Part shown: piece by piece, positions 17,170 to 26,355 of the stretch
Numbering within the stretch: the first letter of the stretch is position 1
How the letters are laid out: each line of letters begins with the position of its first letter
From: Ruminococcus sp.
GTDB taxonomy: Bacteria; Bacillota; Clostridia; Oscillospirales; Acutalibacteraceae
DNA length: 42,831 nucleotides
NCBI GenBank assembly: GCA_024403825.1
Contig: JAKSRB010000009.1
Location: 1-42,831, forward strand
Direction: 5' to 3'
Position numbers and translations under genes: made by a program
Notes under the pieces: model-generated
Databases searched by the model: none
What the model saw: only the letters and a program-made list of their open reading frames with translations
Told to the model about the DNA's origin: nothing

Positions 17170-18504
17170 CTTATCTTTGAAAACAATTATTAAATTTACG
17201 ATATATTTCTGTATATCAGATACATCTGACACATTAATTATTCCGTCAAAATTGACATCTGCCACCTTTTTCTGTGCATCATCAAATTCTACAAGTGACA
17301 CTATGTACTTCTGCAATTCGCTTACATCAAGTACATTTATAAGTCCGTCACCATTCACATCACCTGTAACTCTGTTATCCTCAAGAGGCACAAATTCAAT
17401 TTCATTTGCTTCAGCATATTGCTCTGCAACAGTATTGCTATAACCATATATTTTATATTGTTCAACCTTAGTTATACAATTATAATCAAGCAAATCTACA
17501 ATATATGATTGCTTTCCTGTTGTTGTAAGTCGTGGATATGCATCCGTAGTATCAAGATTTTTTAATTCATTTTTTGATACATCGTAAATCTTTACTATAT
17601 CGTAAATTCCACTACTTATCATTTCATAATTTCTGCCTGCAAAAATATCATTAATTATCCTGTTTGTGATATTCATATAAGACTCACAGAACAAATAAAT
17701 ATTTATTCTCTCATCATCTGACATAGTATTAAGTTTGTCAAATAAATTCTGAGTCTGATTTAGATTGTCTGATGCACTTTGCGATAATACCTCTTTTACG
17801 CAACTGACATATCCTACTGCATTATTACCTATCCTCTTAACAGATGGTGGTATAAACACACTCTTGTTATAATTGCAATCTACAAAAGCCATATCCTCAA
17901 TCCCTAATACAGACTTTGACCTTACCTTTGCAGGAATATCAATATGCTCTGCTCCACCTACAGAATCAATGCTTTCAAAATATTTCAAGCTAAGAGTATT
18001 ATCTGAATTACTGCTATATGCCAGACGGTCGCACATAAATACACCGTCTATAGAATAGTTTTCAGGATATTTATACTCAATAGTCTGAGCGACTTTAATC
18101 TTTGAATTATATCTTAATGTTATATAAATATATGCTGAGCTTCCAACATATATTTTTGTAGTTCCAAAAATAAGACAATTATTTACATAACCTGAAAAAG
18201 ATGTTGTAACATAGCCTATTTTTGAGGAATAGTCACTCAATACTCTTGACACAACATTAATATCTTTGCCAATTATACCATCAAATTCTCTGTCACCGGT
18301 GTTTATTCTCAAATAAATACCATTAACAAAATTTTCAAAACTATTGTCACATAGATTAGCAGGAACAGTTGATGCTGTAACAATCGGATAATCGGAATTA
18401 TTAACCTCAGAAGCAGTTACCAACATAGAAGATGTAAAAATACTGAAACATATTAAAATATTCATAACTAATGCTATACACTGTTTTGATATATATTTTT
18501 TCAA
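17149..18504 (-). CDS. Secreted dockerin type I protein with a leucine-rich-repeat-like segment
   Basis: A secreted protein of 451 residues. No ATG is well placed; the likely start is the TTG at 18504, 10 nt after GGGAGGGG, which opens a signal peptide (KKYISKQC, hydrophobic core ALVMNILICFSIFTSS, cut near VTA). The middle has no recognised enzyme domain. A stretch resembling BspA-type repeats (SVLGIEDMAFVDCNYNKSVF, IPPSVKRIGNNAV) is seen around residues 200-235. The C-terminal about 70 residues are a type I dockerin with two F-hand repeats (DVNGDGLINVLDVSELQKYI and DVNFDGIINVSDVSDIQKYI), which docks to a cohesin. Its partner is not in the window. It could be a structural or substrate-binding cellulosome/amylosome component. 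Confidence 0.85.
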   Translation of the reverse strand: MKKYISKQCIALVMNILICFSIFTSSMLVTASEVNNSDYPIVTASTVPANLCDNSFENFVNGIYLRINTGDREFDGIIGKDINVVSRVLSDYSSKIGYVTTSFSGYVNNCLIFGTTKIYVGSSAYIYITLRYNSKIKVAQTIEYKYPENYSIDGVFMCDRLAYSSNSDNTLSLKYFESIDSVGGAEHIDIPAKVRSKSVLGIEDMAFVDCNYNKSVFIPPSVKRIGNNAVGYVSCVKEVLSQSASDNLNQTQNLFDKLNTMSDDERINIYLFCESYMNITNRIINDIFAGRNYEMISSGIYDIVKIYDVSKNELKNLDTTDAYPRLTTTGKQSYIVDLLDYNCITKVEQYKIYGYSNTVAEQYAEANEIEFVPLEDNRVTGDVNGDGLINVLDVSELQKYIVSLVEFDDAQKKVADVNFDGIINVSDVSDIQKYIVNLIIVFKDKNELAYN

Positions 18505-18599
18505 CGAATTAACACCCCTCCCAAATTGCAAAATATAGTTTAGTCGCACACTAAAAACACATTAATATTGTTAGACAACAACAACTAATCTATATGAAA

Positions 18600-18628
18600 A
18601 TCATACAACAATTATGATACTATGTCAA
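18600..18628 (-). promoter_or_regulatory. Promoter of the dockerin gene
   Basis: Minus strand: -35 TTGACA (18623-18628), 17-bp spacer, -10 TATGAT (18600-18605). The transcript would begin near 18593, about 90 nt before the TTG start. Confidence 0.7.
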
Positions 18629-18790
18629 ATATCTATTTACAGAAATTATTTTCACATCTAAGATTTTTTTGTGAATAATGATTAATTTGTGTTATATCTT
18701 ACCAGAATTTTAATTAAATCATTGTAATATAGTCACTTATATTCACTAAATTGTATTATTTTTGACATAAGCTCAATTCAATATACAAAT

Positions 18791-19708
18791 CTAATTATTT
18801 AAAGAAATATTCATATGCAGATAAATTTTTAATAATCCCTTTTCTGTATCAGTTATTCCAAGTCCGAGAAACATACCGTTTTTAGCTTTAACCCTGTAAA
18901 CTGTTTTATCCTTTACATCAATCTTTGCAAGATATGTTCTGTCAATATTCAAAGCACCGCCATTTATAAACCTTTTAGCCTGTGCATCACTAACTGCAAC
19001 ATAACCACATTGCATAAACATACTTTCAACTGAACGCATATATTCTTCAAGCTGTCCCTCTGATACAATGCGTTTCAAAGCTTCAAGCGTAATACAATCA
19101 TTTTCGGTAAATCCGCAGGCTGATGTTCGTCTTAACGAGGTCATTACTGCTCCACAGCCAAGCTGTCTGCCAATATCATCAATCAGCGTTCTTATGTAGG
19201 TTCCCTTTGAACAGCTTATTTCAAGAATACCGCTTTGCGTTGATTTTTCAAAGCCTACAAGCTCAAGACTGTAAATAGTTACATTGCGACTTTCTCGCTC
19301 AACCTCTATCCCCTGTCTTGCCAGATCATATAACCTCTGACCATTCATCTGAACAGCAGAATACATTGGTGGAATCTGACAAATTTCGCCCCTGAACTGT
19401 GGCAATATATCTGTAATATCATTTTCAGAAAAATCTGAAAATGCTCTGCCAGTTGGCGTTCCCCAAATATCGAGGGTATCAGTAGTAAGTCCGAGTTTAA
19501 ATTCTGCCCTATATGACTTATCGTGATTTAATATTAAATCCTGAGCCTTTGTAGCATCTCCCAGTAAAATCGGAAGTACACCTGTAGCATTAGGATCAAG
19601 TGTTCCTGTATGACCTGCCTTACGCTGTCCTGTAAGCTTTCTTACTACGGCAATTACATCAAAAGAGGTAAATTCGGCAGGCTTGTCAATTACTATTACA
19701 CCGTTCAT
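18791..19708 (-). CDS. truB: tRNA pseudouridine(55) synthase TruB
   Basis: TruB makes pseudouridine 55 in the T-loop of tRNAs. The 305-residue protein begins with the family motif GVIVIDKP, and the catalytic Asp38 is in HTGTLDPNATGVLP. The KGTYIRTLIDDIG motif and a C-terminal PUA-like region follow. Its ATG overlaps the nrnA stop (ATGA), so translation is coupled. It is the last gene of the rimP-to-truB operon. No clear terminator was seen in the 240 bp that follow. Confidence 0.96.
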   Translation of the reverse strand: MNGVIVIDKPAEFTSFDVIAVVRKLTGQRKAGHTGTLDPNATGVLPILLGDATKAQDLILNHDKSYRAEFKLGLTTDTLDIWGTPTGRAFSDFSENDITDILPQFRGEICQIPPMYSAVQMNGQRLYDLARQGIEVERESRNVTIYSLELVGFEKSTQSGILEISCSKGTYIRTLIDDIGRQLGCGAVMTSLRRTSACGFTENDCITLEALKRIVSEGQLEEYMRSVESMFMQCGYVAVSDAQAKRFINGGALNIDRTYLAKIDVKDKTVYRVKAKNGMFLGLGITDTEKGLLKIYLHMNISLNN

Positions 19709-20646
19709 TTCAAAGCTAATTCCGCTGCTGAAATAAGGAGCTTACGAACAAAATCAAATTCACCCTTAATTGTACAACCGGCAGCTGCAGGATGACCGCC
19801 ACCGCCAAATCTGCTGCAAAAATCTGAGGCATTTAAATTTCCATTTGTACGAACAGAAATTTTATATACATTTTCCTCTTTTTCACGCATAGTGATACCA
19901 ATTCTTACGCCCTCAATCTGACGAGGAATAGAGGCAAGCCCCTCCATTTCATCATCACCAATATTGAGGCTTTTCATCATATCAAGCGTAGTATAAATCA
20001 AAGCACATTGTCCGTCAGCCGCATAAGTAATAGTATCGAGAACAGCTCTCTCAAGCTGGATTTTTTCCTTGGTCTTTGTTTCAAACATAACCTTATTTAT
20101 GTATGCAAAGCTACATCCATATTCCATAAGGTCAGCGGCAATACGCATTGTTTCAGAGGTTGTATTTGAATATCTGAAACAGCCTGTATCAGTAGAAACA
20201 CCTGTAAATAAGCAGTCAGCAATATTTCTTGTAATTCTGACATTCATTCTCTGAAGTAATCTGTAAATAATTTCGCAATTCGCAGCAGCCTGACGGTCAA
20301 CATACTTTTCCTTTGCATATACAGAATTAGAACCATGATGGTCAATGCATACATCTATAATATTCTTATATTTTTCAGTATTTACACCAAGCAGAGATTC
20401 ATTTGCAACATCAACAGCAATTATTGTTTCTGCTTCAAACTCCTGTTTTTCAACACCAATTTCAAGGTATCTGAATTTTGAAGGAAAGCTTGTTGTAATA
20501 ACTCTCGCCTTTTTGCCTATCTGCTGTAATCCAAGACATAATGCAAAACCACTGCCAAGTGTATCTCCGTCAGGATAATTATGGGTTATAATTTCATAGT
20601 TGTCATGCTCACTAAAGTATTTAGCAAGTCCATATAAAGTAGTCAT
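19705..20646 (-). CDS. nrnA: DHH/DHHA1 phosphoesterase NrnA (nanoRNase / pAp phosphatase)
   Basis: NrnA-type enzymes degrade short RNAs and di-nucleotides and remove the 3' phosphate of pAp. The start at 20646 follows GAGGAA and gives 313 residues. DHH motifs are in order: THNYPDGDTLGSG, IIAVDVANES, VCIDHHGSN and DTGCFRYSNTT. The DHHA1 RNA-binding domain ends with the GGGGHPAAAG motif. It is often annotated as bifunctional oligoribonuclease/PAP phosphatase. It lies between rbfA (1-nt gap to its stop) and truB (4-nt overlap), a common Firmicute arrangement. Confidence 0.94.
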   Translation of the reverse strand: MTTLYGLAKYFSEHDNYEIITHNYPDGDTLGSGFALCLGLQQIGKKARVITTSFPSKFRYLEIGVEKQEFEAETIIAVDVANESLLGVNTEKYKNIIDVCIDHHGSNSVYAKEKYVDRQAAANCEIIYRLLQRMNVRITRNIADCLFTGVSTDTGCFRYSNTTSETMRIAADLMEYGCSFAYINKVMFETKTKEKIQLERAVLDTITYAADGQCALIYTTLDMMKSLNIGDDEMEGLASIPRQIEGVRIGITMREKEENVYKISVRTNGNLNASDFCSRFGGGGHPAAAGCTIKGEFDFVRKLLISAAELALK

Positions 20647-20647
20647 C

Positions 20648-21007
20648 TTATTCCTCGCTTTCTGAAATATCAAGGCTGTTAAGAATACGGCTTATATTTG
20701 CACTATATTCAATACTGTCTGTAGCCTTAAAAATTAATTCTGGTACATAACGCAAACGGAGTCTGTGTCCAAGCTCTCTGCGAATAAAGCCTGAGGCTGA
20801 TTTTAATCCCTTTACAGCCTCTTTTGCTCGCTCCATACCTTCAATAGCACTAATTTCAACTGTGCAATATGATAAATCATTTGTCACATCAACATGTACG
20901 ATTGATATAAAAGCCTGCTGAACTCTTGGGTCCTTCAGCTCTCTGAAAATTGCGGTAAGCTCACGCTTTATATCCTCTGTTGTTCGTTCAATTCTGTGTC
21001 CTGCCAT
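20648..21007 (-). CDS. rbfA: 30S ribosome-binding factor RbfA
   Basis: RbfA helps mature the 30S subunit and 16S rRNA 5' end. The 119-residue protein has the KH-fold family start (RIERTTEDIKRELTAIFREL, KDPRVQQAFISI) and the typical YVPELIFKATDSIEYS region. The SD is AGGAG before ATG at 21007. It is separated from infB by 158 bp holding two inverted repeats. Confidence 0.95.
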   Translation of the reverse strand: MAGHRIERTTEDIKRELTAIFRELKDPRVQQAFISIVHVDVTNDLSYCTVEISAIEGMERAKEAVKGLKSASGFIRRELGHRLRLRYVPELIFKATDSIEYSANISRILNSLDISESEE

Positions 21008-21063
21008 ATTATTTCTCCTGTTTTTATAGGTTAAATATTTTAAGTTTTATTTTTGATTAACAC

Positions 21064-21099
21064 TAAGCCTTATGCTTATATTTATAAGCATATGGCTTA
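21064..21099. repeat. Inverted repeat between infB and rbfA
   Basis: A 15-nt arm (21064-21078, TAAGCCtTATGCTTA) is the reverse complement of 21085-21099 except for one central mismatch, with a 6-nt loop. It has no T run. It could be an RNA processing or stability element within the operon. Confidence 0.6.
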
Positions 21100-21120
21100 A
21101 TGCTAAACAAATCATTAAAT

Positions 21121-21151
21121 GCAGGGGCGGTCTTTAGAACAACCGCCCTGC
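21121..21151 (-). terminator. GC-rich hairpin after infB
   Basis: On the minus strand GCAGGGCGGT (21142-21151) pairs with ACCGCCCCTGC (21121-21131) with one bulge, 14 nt after the infB stop. The tail ATTTAAT is weak, so it may be a partial terminator or an mRNA-stabilising hairpin rather than a full stop. Confidence 0.5.
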
Positions 21152-21165
21152 TATTCAATAATAAA

Positions 21166-23655
21166 TTAATCTCTGTATTCCTCAATGGTATAAACCTCGA
21201 ACATATCGCCCTCTTTTATATCATTGAACTTGTCAAGACCGATACCACATTCGTAACCTTCATTTACTTCCTTTACAGCATCCTTAAATCTCTGTAATGA
21301 AGCAATGGTATCATTTGCAATTACAATACCGTCACGAATTACTCTTACACTCGCATTACGCTGAATTTTTCCGCTCTTGACATAAGAACCTGAAATTGTA
21401 CCAACAGATTTGATTTTAATTACATTTCTACATTCTGCCATACCCAGTACAACTTCTCTTGTCTTTGGTGCAAGCATACCCTTCATAGCTGACTCAATTT
21501 CTTCAATACAATCATAAATTACGCTGTAAAGTCGCATATCTACGCCTGCTCTGTCAGCATTCTCTGTGGCTACCGCATCAGGTCTTACATTAAATCCTAC
21601 AATAATTGCATTTGATGCCTCTGCAAGCATTACATCTGATTCATTAATTGCACCAACTGCTCCATGAATTACATTTACTCTTACTTCATCATTTGAAAGC
21701 TTTTCAAGTGACTGCTTAACTGCCTCAACTGAACCCTGAACATCAGCCTTTACAATTATCTGCAGCTCCTTAACCTCACCAAGCTTCATTTGGTCAAAGA
21801 GATTATCAAGCGTAACCTTTGTCTGAGCATTGAACTGCTCCTCTTTCTTTGCAGTCTTTCTCTGCTCAACAAGTGTTCTTGCAAGTCTTTCATCGCTTAC
21901 AGCATCAAACACATCTCCGCCTACAGGCACTTCGTCAAGACCTGTAATCTCAACAGGTACTGATGGTCCTGCCTCTGTTACCTTTTCGCCCTTGTCGTTT
22001 GTCATTACTCTTACACGACCTACGCAAGTACCTGCAATAATAGTATCGCCCTGATGTAATGTACCATTCTGAACAAGAACGGTTGCTATAGGTCCTCTGC
22101 CCTTGTCAAGTCTTGCTTCAATAACTGTACCCTTAGCGGCTCTGTCAGGATTTGCTTTAAGCTCCTTCATTTCTGCTACAAGTGTTACCATTTCAAGCAA
22201 GTCATCAAGACCCTCTTTAGTCTTAGCTGATACAGGAATACATGGTGTATCTCCGCCCCATTCTTCAGGTACAAGCTCATGCTCTGTGAGCTGCTGCTTA
22301 ACCTGCTCAGGGTTAGCTCCAACCTTATCCATTTTATTTATTGCAACGATAACAGATACTCCAGCAGCCTTTGCGTGGTGAATAGCCTCTACTGTCTGTG
22401 GCATAATACCGTCATCAGCAGCAACAACGAGAATTGCAATATCAGTTACCTGAGCACCTCTTGCACGCATTGTTGTAAATGCCTCATGACCAGGTGTATC
22501 AAGGAAAGTAATCGGCTTATCGTCAACCATAACTCTGTAAGCACCGATATGCTGTGTAATACCGCCTGCTTCGCCTGCTGTTACATTTGCATGACGAATA
22601 GCATCAAGAATTGATGTTTTACCATGGTCAACATGACCCATTACAACAACTACTGGTGCTCTTTCAATAAGTGCATCTTCATCGTCTTCACTATCATCAA
22701 TAATTCTTTCTTCAATGGTAACTACAACTTCTTTTTCAACCTTTGCGTGAAATTCCATTGCAATAAGTGTTGCTGTATCAAAATCAACTGTATCATTCTG
22801 AGTTACCATTGTACCCATAAGGAATGCCTTTTTAACAACCTCGGCAACTGTTGCCTTAAGTCTGAGGGCAAGCTCTGATACTGAAATTTCATCAGGAATT
22901 TTAATTGTAATTGATTTCTGCTTACGCTCTCTTTCAATTCTCTTCAAACGGTCCTGTTCAGTTTCTCTCTTGCCTGAACGGCGTGCCTTCTGCTTCTGTG
23001 TACGATTTGTAAATTTCTGCTTCTTAACAGTATTGTCTGTACCTCTGCCGTTTGAACTATCATTTGCCATATCATCATACTTGGCATTGTAACGCTCAAC
23101 ATCAACATTTACTGCTCTTGTATCAATTACTCTGCGTTTGCGTGATGATATTTCTTCATCATTTCCGTTTGATTCTGCCTTTGTTTCAGCAGGCTTTGGA
23201 GAATTGTTTTTAGCTGTCTGCTTTTCGTTGTTGTTATTTTTAGCTTTGTTATTCTGCTTGTTATTGTTATCGTTCTTCTTATCGTTTCTCTTGTTCTGGT
23301 TATTATCCTTTGATTTATCGTTTCTTTTATTCCTGGCATTATTATCTGATTTATCAGCTTTTTCATTCTTATCAGATTTTGCCTTTTTGTCAGCCTTATT
23401 ATCTGTTTTTTCAGACTTTTCCTCTTTCTGTGGCTTTACTGCTTCTTCCTGGCTGTCCCTTGAAGCAAAATAATTATCCAGACTTTTTACATTTGTTTCC
23501 TGTGTGATTACCTCAAAAAGTGTTCCAACCTCTTCTTCTGTAAGTGTTGTCATTGTTTTTTTGGTAACTCCACAATGCTTTTCAAGTATTTCTATAATTT
23601 TTTTATTTGGTACTCCAAAATCATTCGCTGCATCTTTTACCTTGTATTTTATCAT
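21166..23655 (-). CDS. infB: Translation initiation factor IF-2
   Basis: IF-2 is the GTPase that places initiator tRNA on the ribosome. The start at 23655 follows GGGAGGAG and opens with the IF2_N motif [15 protein letters not shown], giving 829 residues; an upstream extension to 23721 is rejected. After IF2_N comes a long disordered Lys/Asn/Asp-rich stretch (about 70-180). The G domain has [11 protein letters not shown] (G1), [10 protein letters not shown] (G2), DTPGHEAF (G3) and NKMDK (G4), followed by domains II-IV ending with [16 protein letters not shown]. One base separates it from the ylxQ stop, so the genes are translationally coupled. Confidence 0.97.
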   Translation of the reverse strand: MIKYKVKDAANDFGVPNKKIIEILEKHCGVTKKTMTTLTEEEVGTLFEVITQETNVKSLDNYFASRDSQEEAVKPQKEEKSEKTDNKADKKAKSDKNEKADKSDNNARNKRNDKSKDNNQNKRNDKKNDNNNKQNNKAKNNNNEKQTAKNNSPKPAETKAESNGNDEEISSRKRRVIDTRAVNVDVERYNAKYDDMANDSSNGRGTDNTVKKQKFTNRTQKQKARRSGKRETEQDRLKRIERERKQKSITIKIPDEISVSELALRLKATVAEVVKKAFLMGTMVTQNDTVDFDTATLIAMEFHAKVEKEVVVTIEERIIDDSEDDEDALIERAPVVVVMGHVDHGKTSILDAIRHANVTAGEAGGITQHIGAYRVMVDDKPITFLDTPGHEAFTTMRARGAQVTDIAILVVAADDGIMPQTVEAIHHAKAAGVSVIVAINKMDKVGANPEQVKQQLTEHELVPEEWGGDTPCIPVSAKTKEGLDDLLEMVTLVAEMKELKANPDRAAKGTVIEARLDKGRGPIATVLVQNGTLHQGDTIIAGTCVGRVRVMTNDKGEKVTEAGPSVPVEITGLDEVPVGGDVFDAVSDERLARTLVEQRKTAKKEEQFNAQTKVTLDNLFDQMKLGEVKELQIIVKADVQGSVEAVKQSLEKLSNDEVRVNVIHGAVGAINESDVMLAEASNAIIVGFNVRPDAVATENADRAGVDMRLYSVIYDCIEEIESAMKGMLAPKTREVVLGMAECRNVIKIKSVGTISGSYVKSGKIQRNASVRVIRDGIVIANDTIASLQRFKDAVKEVNEGYECGIGLDKFNDIKEGDMFEVYTIEEYRD

Positions 23656-23656
23656 A

Positions 23657-23977
23657 TTATACTCCTCCCAAATCTTCATTTTCAATAAGCTGAGCAAGCT
23701 TCTTTGCAAAGCCTTCATCAATTATTGCTGCCGCTCCACAAAGCTTTCCGACTGCATTACTGATTTCAGCTTTATTTCTATTAACTGTAAGTATAGTTAC
23801 ATTTTTTTCAAGTGCTTTTTCTCTTACAGGCTTTGCACTATTTTTTGAAAAATCATTAGCAAAAACAATCAACCTTGCTTTATTTCCTGTTACAGCTTCA
23901 ATTACAGGAGCCGCACCTATTACAAGCTTGCCTGCTCTACGACATATGCCAAGCAATGACAATATCTTATCATTCAT
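23657..23977 (-). CDS. ylxQ: L7Ae-family RNA-binding protein YlxQ
   Basis: A 106-residue L7Ae/L30e-fold protein, the usual companion of nusA and infB in Firmicutes, thought to bind kink-turn RNA. Family features are [17 protein letters not shown] near the start and [17 protein letters not shown] is AAAGGAG. It overlaps nothing but is tightly spaced: 21 nt from ylxR and 1 nt from infB. Confidence 0.93.
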   Translation of the reverse strand: MNDKILSLLGICRRAGKLVIGAAPVIEAVTGNKARLIVFANDFSKNSAKPVREKALEKNVTILTVNRNKAEISNAVGKLCGAAAIIDEGFAKKLAQLIENEDLGGV

Positions 23978-23998
23978 ATGTACAAATCTCCTTTTTTG

Positions 23999-24301
23999 TT
24001 ATCCGTTGCTTTCAAGCTCTGACTGCATTGTTTCATAAACTTCCTCAGGAATTTTGCACTTGAATGATTTTTCAAATCTGCGTGCCTTTCGTGCTTTTTC
24101 AAAGCAATCCAAGGATTTACACAAATATGCTCCTCTTCCTGGTTTCTTTCCTGTAAGGTCAAGAGAAATTATCGCAGGAGCCAGAATATTTCCGTTTTCA
24201 TCTTTATTCTCAGGGGATTTTACTACCCTGATAAGCTCTCTTTTATCTTTCATTTCCCCACAACCACTACATTTACGCAATGGCTGTTTTTTCTGTTTCA
24301 T
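23999..24301 (-). CDS. ylxR: YlxR / RnpM (DUF448), RNase P modulator
   Basis: A 100-residue DUF448 protein. The conserved core is RKCSGCGEMKDKRELIRVV, followed by DLTGKKPGRGAYLC. YlxR has been reported to bind RNase P RNA and to modulate RNase P activity (name RnpM). This copy has two cysteine pairs (KCSGC and LCKSLDC) that could hold a zinc. The SD is AGGAGG. It lies between nusA and ylxQ as usual. Confidence 0.93.
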   Translation of the reverse strand: MKQKKQPLRKCSGCGEMKDKRELIRVVKSPENKDENGNILAPAIISLDLTGKKPGRGAYLCKSLDCFEKARKARRFEKSFKCKIPEEVYETMQSELESNG

Positions 24302-24344
24302 CTGCTTTTAACCTCCTGACTTCTGCATTTTTATTCCAATGATT

Positions 24345-25577
24345 TTATTCTTCCTCAGAAACAGTTTGATTATCCTCAGTTTCTTCGCTGATAATTTCCT
24401 CTGTATCTTCAATTACAAGCTCTTCAACATTCTCAACAGCCTCTGCATCATCAGTATTTTCAACAACCTCTTCTGTTGCTGATTCCTCTGCAATCAGATT
24501 TTCCTCTTCCTCATCTTCATCTTCTCCGAAAAATCCGCTCTCAGGACGAATATCAATTCTCCAGCCTGTGAGTCTTGCAGCAAGTCTTGCATTTTGTCCT
24601 TTGTTGCCAATCGCAAGTGAAAGCTGTCCGTCTGGAACTGTTGCTCTACAGGATTTTGAATTTTCATCTGTAATTTCTACCTTTAATACATTTGCAGGCT
24701 GTAATGCCGCTGCGATATACTTTGAAGGGTCCTCGTTGTACTCAACAATATCAATCTTTTCTCCACCAAGCTCTTCAACAATCTTATTAACTCTTGCACC
24801 CTTTGGACCAATGCTTGAGCCTGTTGCATCAATATCAGGATTATTGCTGAATACGGCCATTTTTGTTCTGCTTCCTGCCTCACGAGCTATAGATTTGATT
24901 TCAACAATACCATCAAAAATTTCCGGTACCTCCTGTTCAAACAAACGCCTTACAAGACCAGGATGAGTTCTTGAAATAATTGCGTGCGGACCTTTTTCAT
25001 TATCCTTTACATCAGCAATATATACTTTTATGAAGTCGCCCTCTTTGAGGTTTTCGTGACCGATTTGCTCAGCCTTTGGAAGCATTGCTTCACTCTTACC
25101 AATTCTGATTGATGCAATACCTGTTTTTGCATCAACTCTTTCAACCTGAGCAGAAACAAGCTCACCAAGCTTGCTCTGGAACTCAAGCAAGGTCTGACCC
25201 TTTTCGCCTGCACGAATACCCTGTCTGATAACATTTCTTGCAGATGCCACAGCAATTCTGCCAAGCTTCTTAGGGTCAAGAGGCATTTCAAATGTCATAC
25301 CCTCGCTGTAGATATGCTTTTTATCAATTTTTTCAGCATCATATTTTGTAATTTCATAATCAGGATCAAAAACTTCCTCAACAACATCTTTTTTTAGCTT
25401 TACATCAAAAATATTGCGGTCAGGATCAATATTAAAAACAACATTATCGTTACCGTTATAATAATTTTTACAAGCAATCACGATAGCCTTTTCAATCTGA
25501 TCAATCATATAGCTCATTGGAATTTCCTTTTCAGCTTCAAACATTCTTAAAGCCTCAAAAAGCTCTTTGTTATTCAT
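24345..25577 (-). CDS. nusA: Transcription termination/antitermination factor NusA
   Basis: NusA binds RNA polymerase and nascent RNA to control pausing, termination and antitermination. The start at 25577 (MNNKELFEALRMFEAEKEIP) is preferred over an ATG four codons upstream because it matches the family start. The 410 residues contain the N-terminal polymerase-binding domain, an S1 domain (about 130-200), and KH1/KH2 domains (including DATGSSIGPKGARVNKIVEEL and GQLSLAIGNKGQNARLAARL). A long acidic tail of about 65 residues ends it. Actinobacterial and Firmicute forms lack the E. coli AR repeats; the acidic tail here is a lineage feature. Confidence 0.95.
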   Translation of the reverse strand: MNNKELFEALRMFEAEKEIPMSYMIDQIEKAIVIACKNYYNGNDNVVFNIDPDRNIFDVKLKKDVVEEVFDPDYEITKYDAEKIDKKHIYSEGMTFEMPLDPKKLGRIAVASARNVIRQGIRAGEKGQTLLEFQSKLGELVSAQVERVDAKTGIASIRIGKSEAMLPKAEQIGHENLKEGDFIKVYIADVKDNEKGPHAIISRTHPGLVRRLFEQEVPEIFDGIVEIKSIAREAGSRTKMAVFSNNPDIDATGSSIGPKGARVNKIVEELGGEKIDIVEYNEDPSKYIAAALQPANVLKVEITDENSKSCRATVPDGQLSLAIGNKGQNARLAARLTGWRIDIRPESGFFGEDEDEEEENLIAEESATEEVVENTDDAEAVENVEELVIEDTEEIISEETEDNQTVSEEE

Positions 25578-25625
25578 TTTCCATATCATCCTTTACAAAA
25601 TTATATTATAGTTAAAATTTATATA

Positions 25626-26105
25626 TCAATCAAAATCGTCCAGCTTTATCCAGACAGTATCTTTTTTGTTAATAGTAACCTGATTTTCACCGCTATGGTC
25701 GGTAATAGTAACCATACCCTCGTTATAATCAGTAAGCACACCTGCAAATTCCTTGCCGATACCCTCAATAGCACGATGCATTTTTATCATAATATCAGCA
25801 CCAATGAACTGCTCAAAGTGTTCGTCACGAATAAGCTCACGCTCAATTCCCGGAGAACACACCTCAAGGCAATAAGCATTTTCAATAGGGTCAAGCTCAT
25901 CAAGAGGTTCATTAACAGCTCGAGAAACCTTTTCGCAATCGTTAATATCAACACCCTCAGGCTTATCAATGAAAATTCTCAGGAACCAGTCTGCACCCTC
26001 TTTAACATAACGCACATCCCAAAGCTGAAGACCAAAATCCTCAACAATAGGTTCGCAAAGCTCCCAAACCTTAGTAACGGTAACACCGCCCTTACTTTTA
26101 GCCAT
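25626..26105 (-). CDS. rimP: Ribosome maturation factor RimP
   Basis: RimP assists early 30S assembly. The 159-residue protein has the RimP_N core (LWDVRYVKEGADWFLRIFID), the CEKVSRAVNEPLDE region and the highly conserved LEVCSPGIERELIRDEHFE. A C-terminal SH3-like domain follows. The start at 26105 is 5 nt after GGAGG. It is the first gene of the rimP-nusA-ylxR-ylxQ-infB-rbfA-nrnA-truB operon. Confidence 0.95.
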   Translation of the reverse strand: MAKSKGGVTVTKVWELCEPIVEDFGLQLWDVRYVKEGADWFLRIFIDKPEGVDINDCEKVSRAVNEPLDELDPIENAYCLEVCSPGIERELIRDEHFEQFIGADIMIKMHRAIEGIGKEFAGVLTDYNEGMVTITDHSGENQVTINKKDTVWIKLDDFD

Positions 26106-26135
26106 TTAATACCTCCGAACTAACTTTATAAATAT

Positions 26136-26164
26136 AAAGGAGCGGGTTTACTGCCCACTCCTTT
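26136..26164 (-). other. Hairpin in the rimP leader
   Basis: AAAGGAG (26136-26142) and CTCCTTT (26158-26164) are perfect inverted arms with an inner GGG/CCC. The hairpin forms near the 5' end of the operon transcript. It might protect the 5' end or attenuate, since NusA and RimP operons are often autoregulated. The function is inferred. Confidence 0.5.
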
Positions 26165-26190
26165 ACTTAATTAATCAATTTACAGTAAAT

Positions 26191-26219
26191 AGTATAACAC
26201 AAAAATTCTGAATTTGCAA
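26191..26219 (-). promoter_or_regulatory. Promoter of the rimP-infB-truB operon
   Basis: Minus strand: -35 TTGCAA (26214-26219), 17-bp spacer, -10 TATACT (26191-26196) preceded by TGT, an extended -10. The start is near 26184, about 80 nt before rimP. Confidence 0.78.
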
Positions 26220-26310
26220 TAGTATTTTTCAAAAAAACTCAGAGTCAAGAGAAAAATCGCTATTAAAAAAAGCTATTCCCTTAATAAGATTTCATAGATT
26301 ATAATAAATC

Positions 26311-26347
26311 AAAGGTAGTCCGCATATAACTATTATGGACTACCTTT
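26311..26347 (-). terminator. Terminator of the DtxR-family gene
   Basis: AAAGGTAGTCC (26311-26321) and GGACTACCTTT (26337-26347) form a perfect 11-bp stem 9 nt after the repressor stop. The T tail on the minus strand is interrupted (TTTGATTTATT). Confidence 0.7.
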
Positions 26348-26355
26348 AATAACAT

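Noticed and set aside
23170..23460. Possible repeat array within infB
   Set aside because: The low-complexity Lys/Asn/Asp codons are expected in the IF-2 linker; no regular unit or spacer pattern is present.
23138..23473. Plus-strand hydrophobic ORF of 111 residues
   Set aside because: It mirrors the Lys/Asn-rich disordered region of infB; the Ser/Phe/Leu-rich product is a composition artefact.
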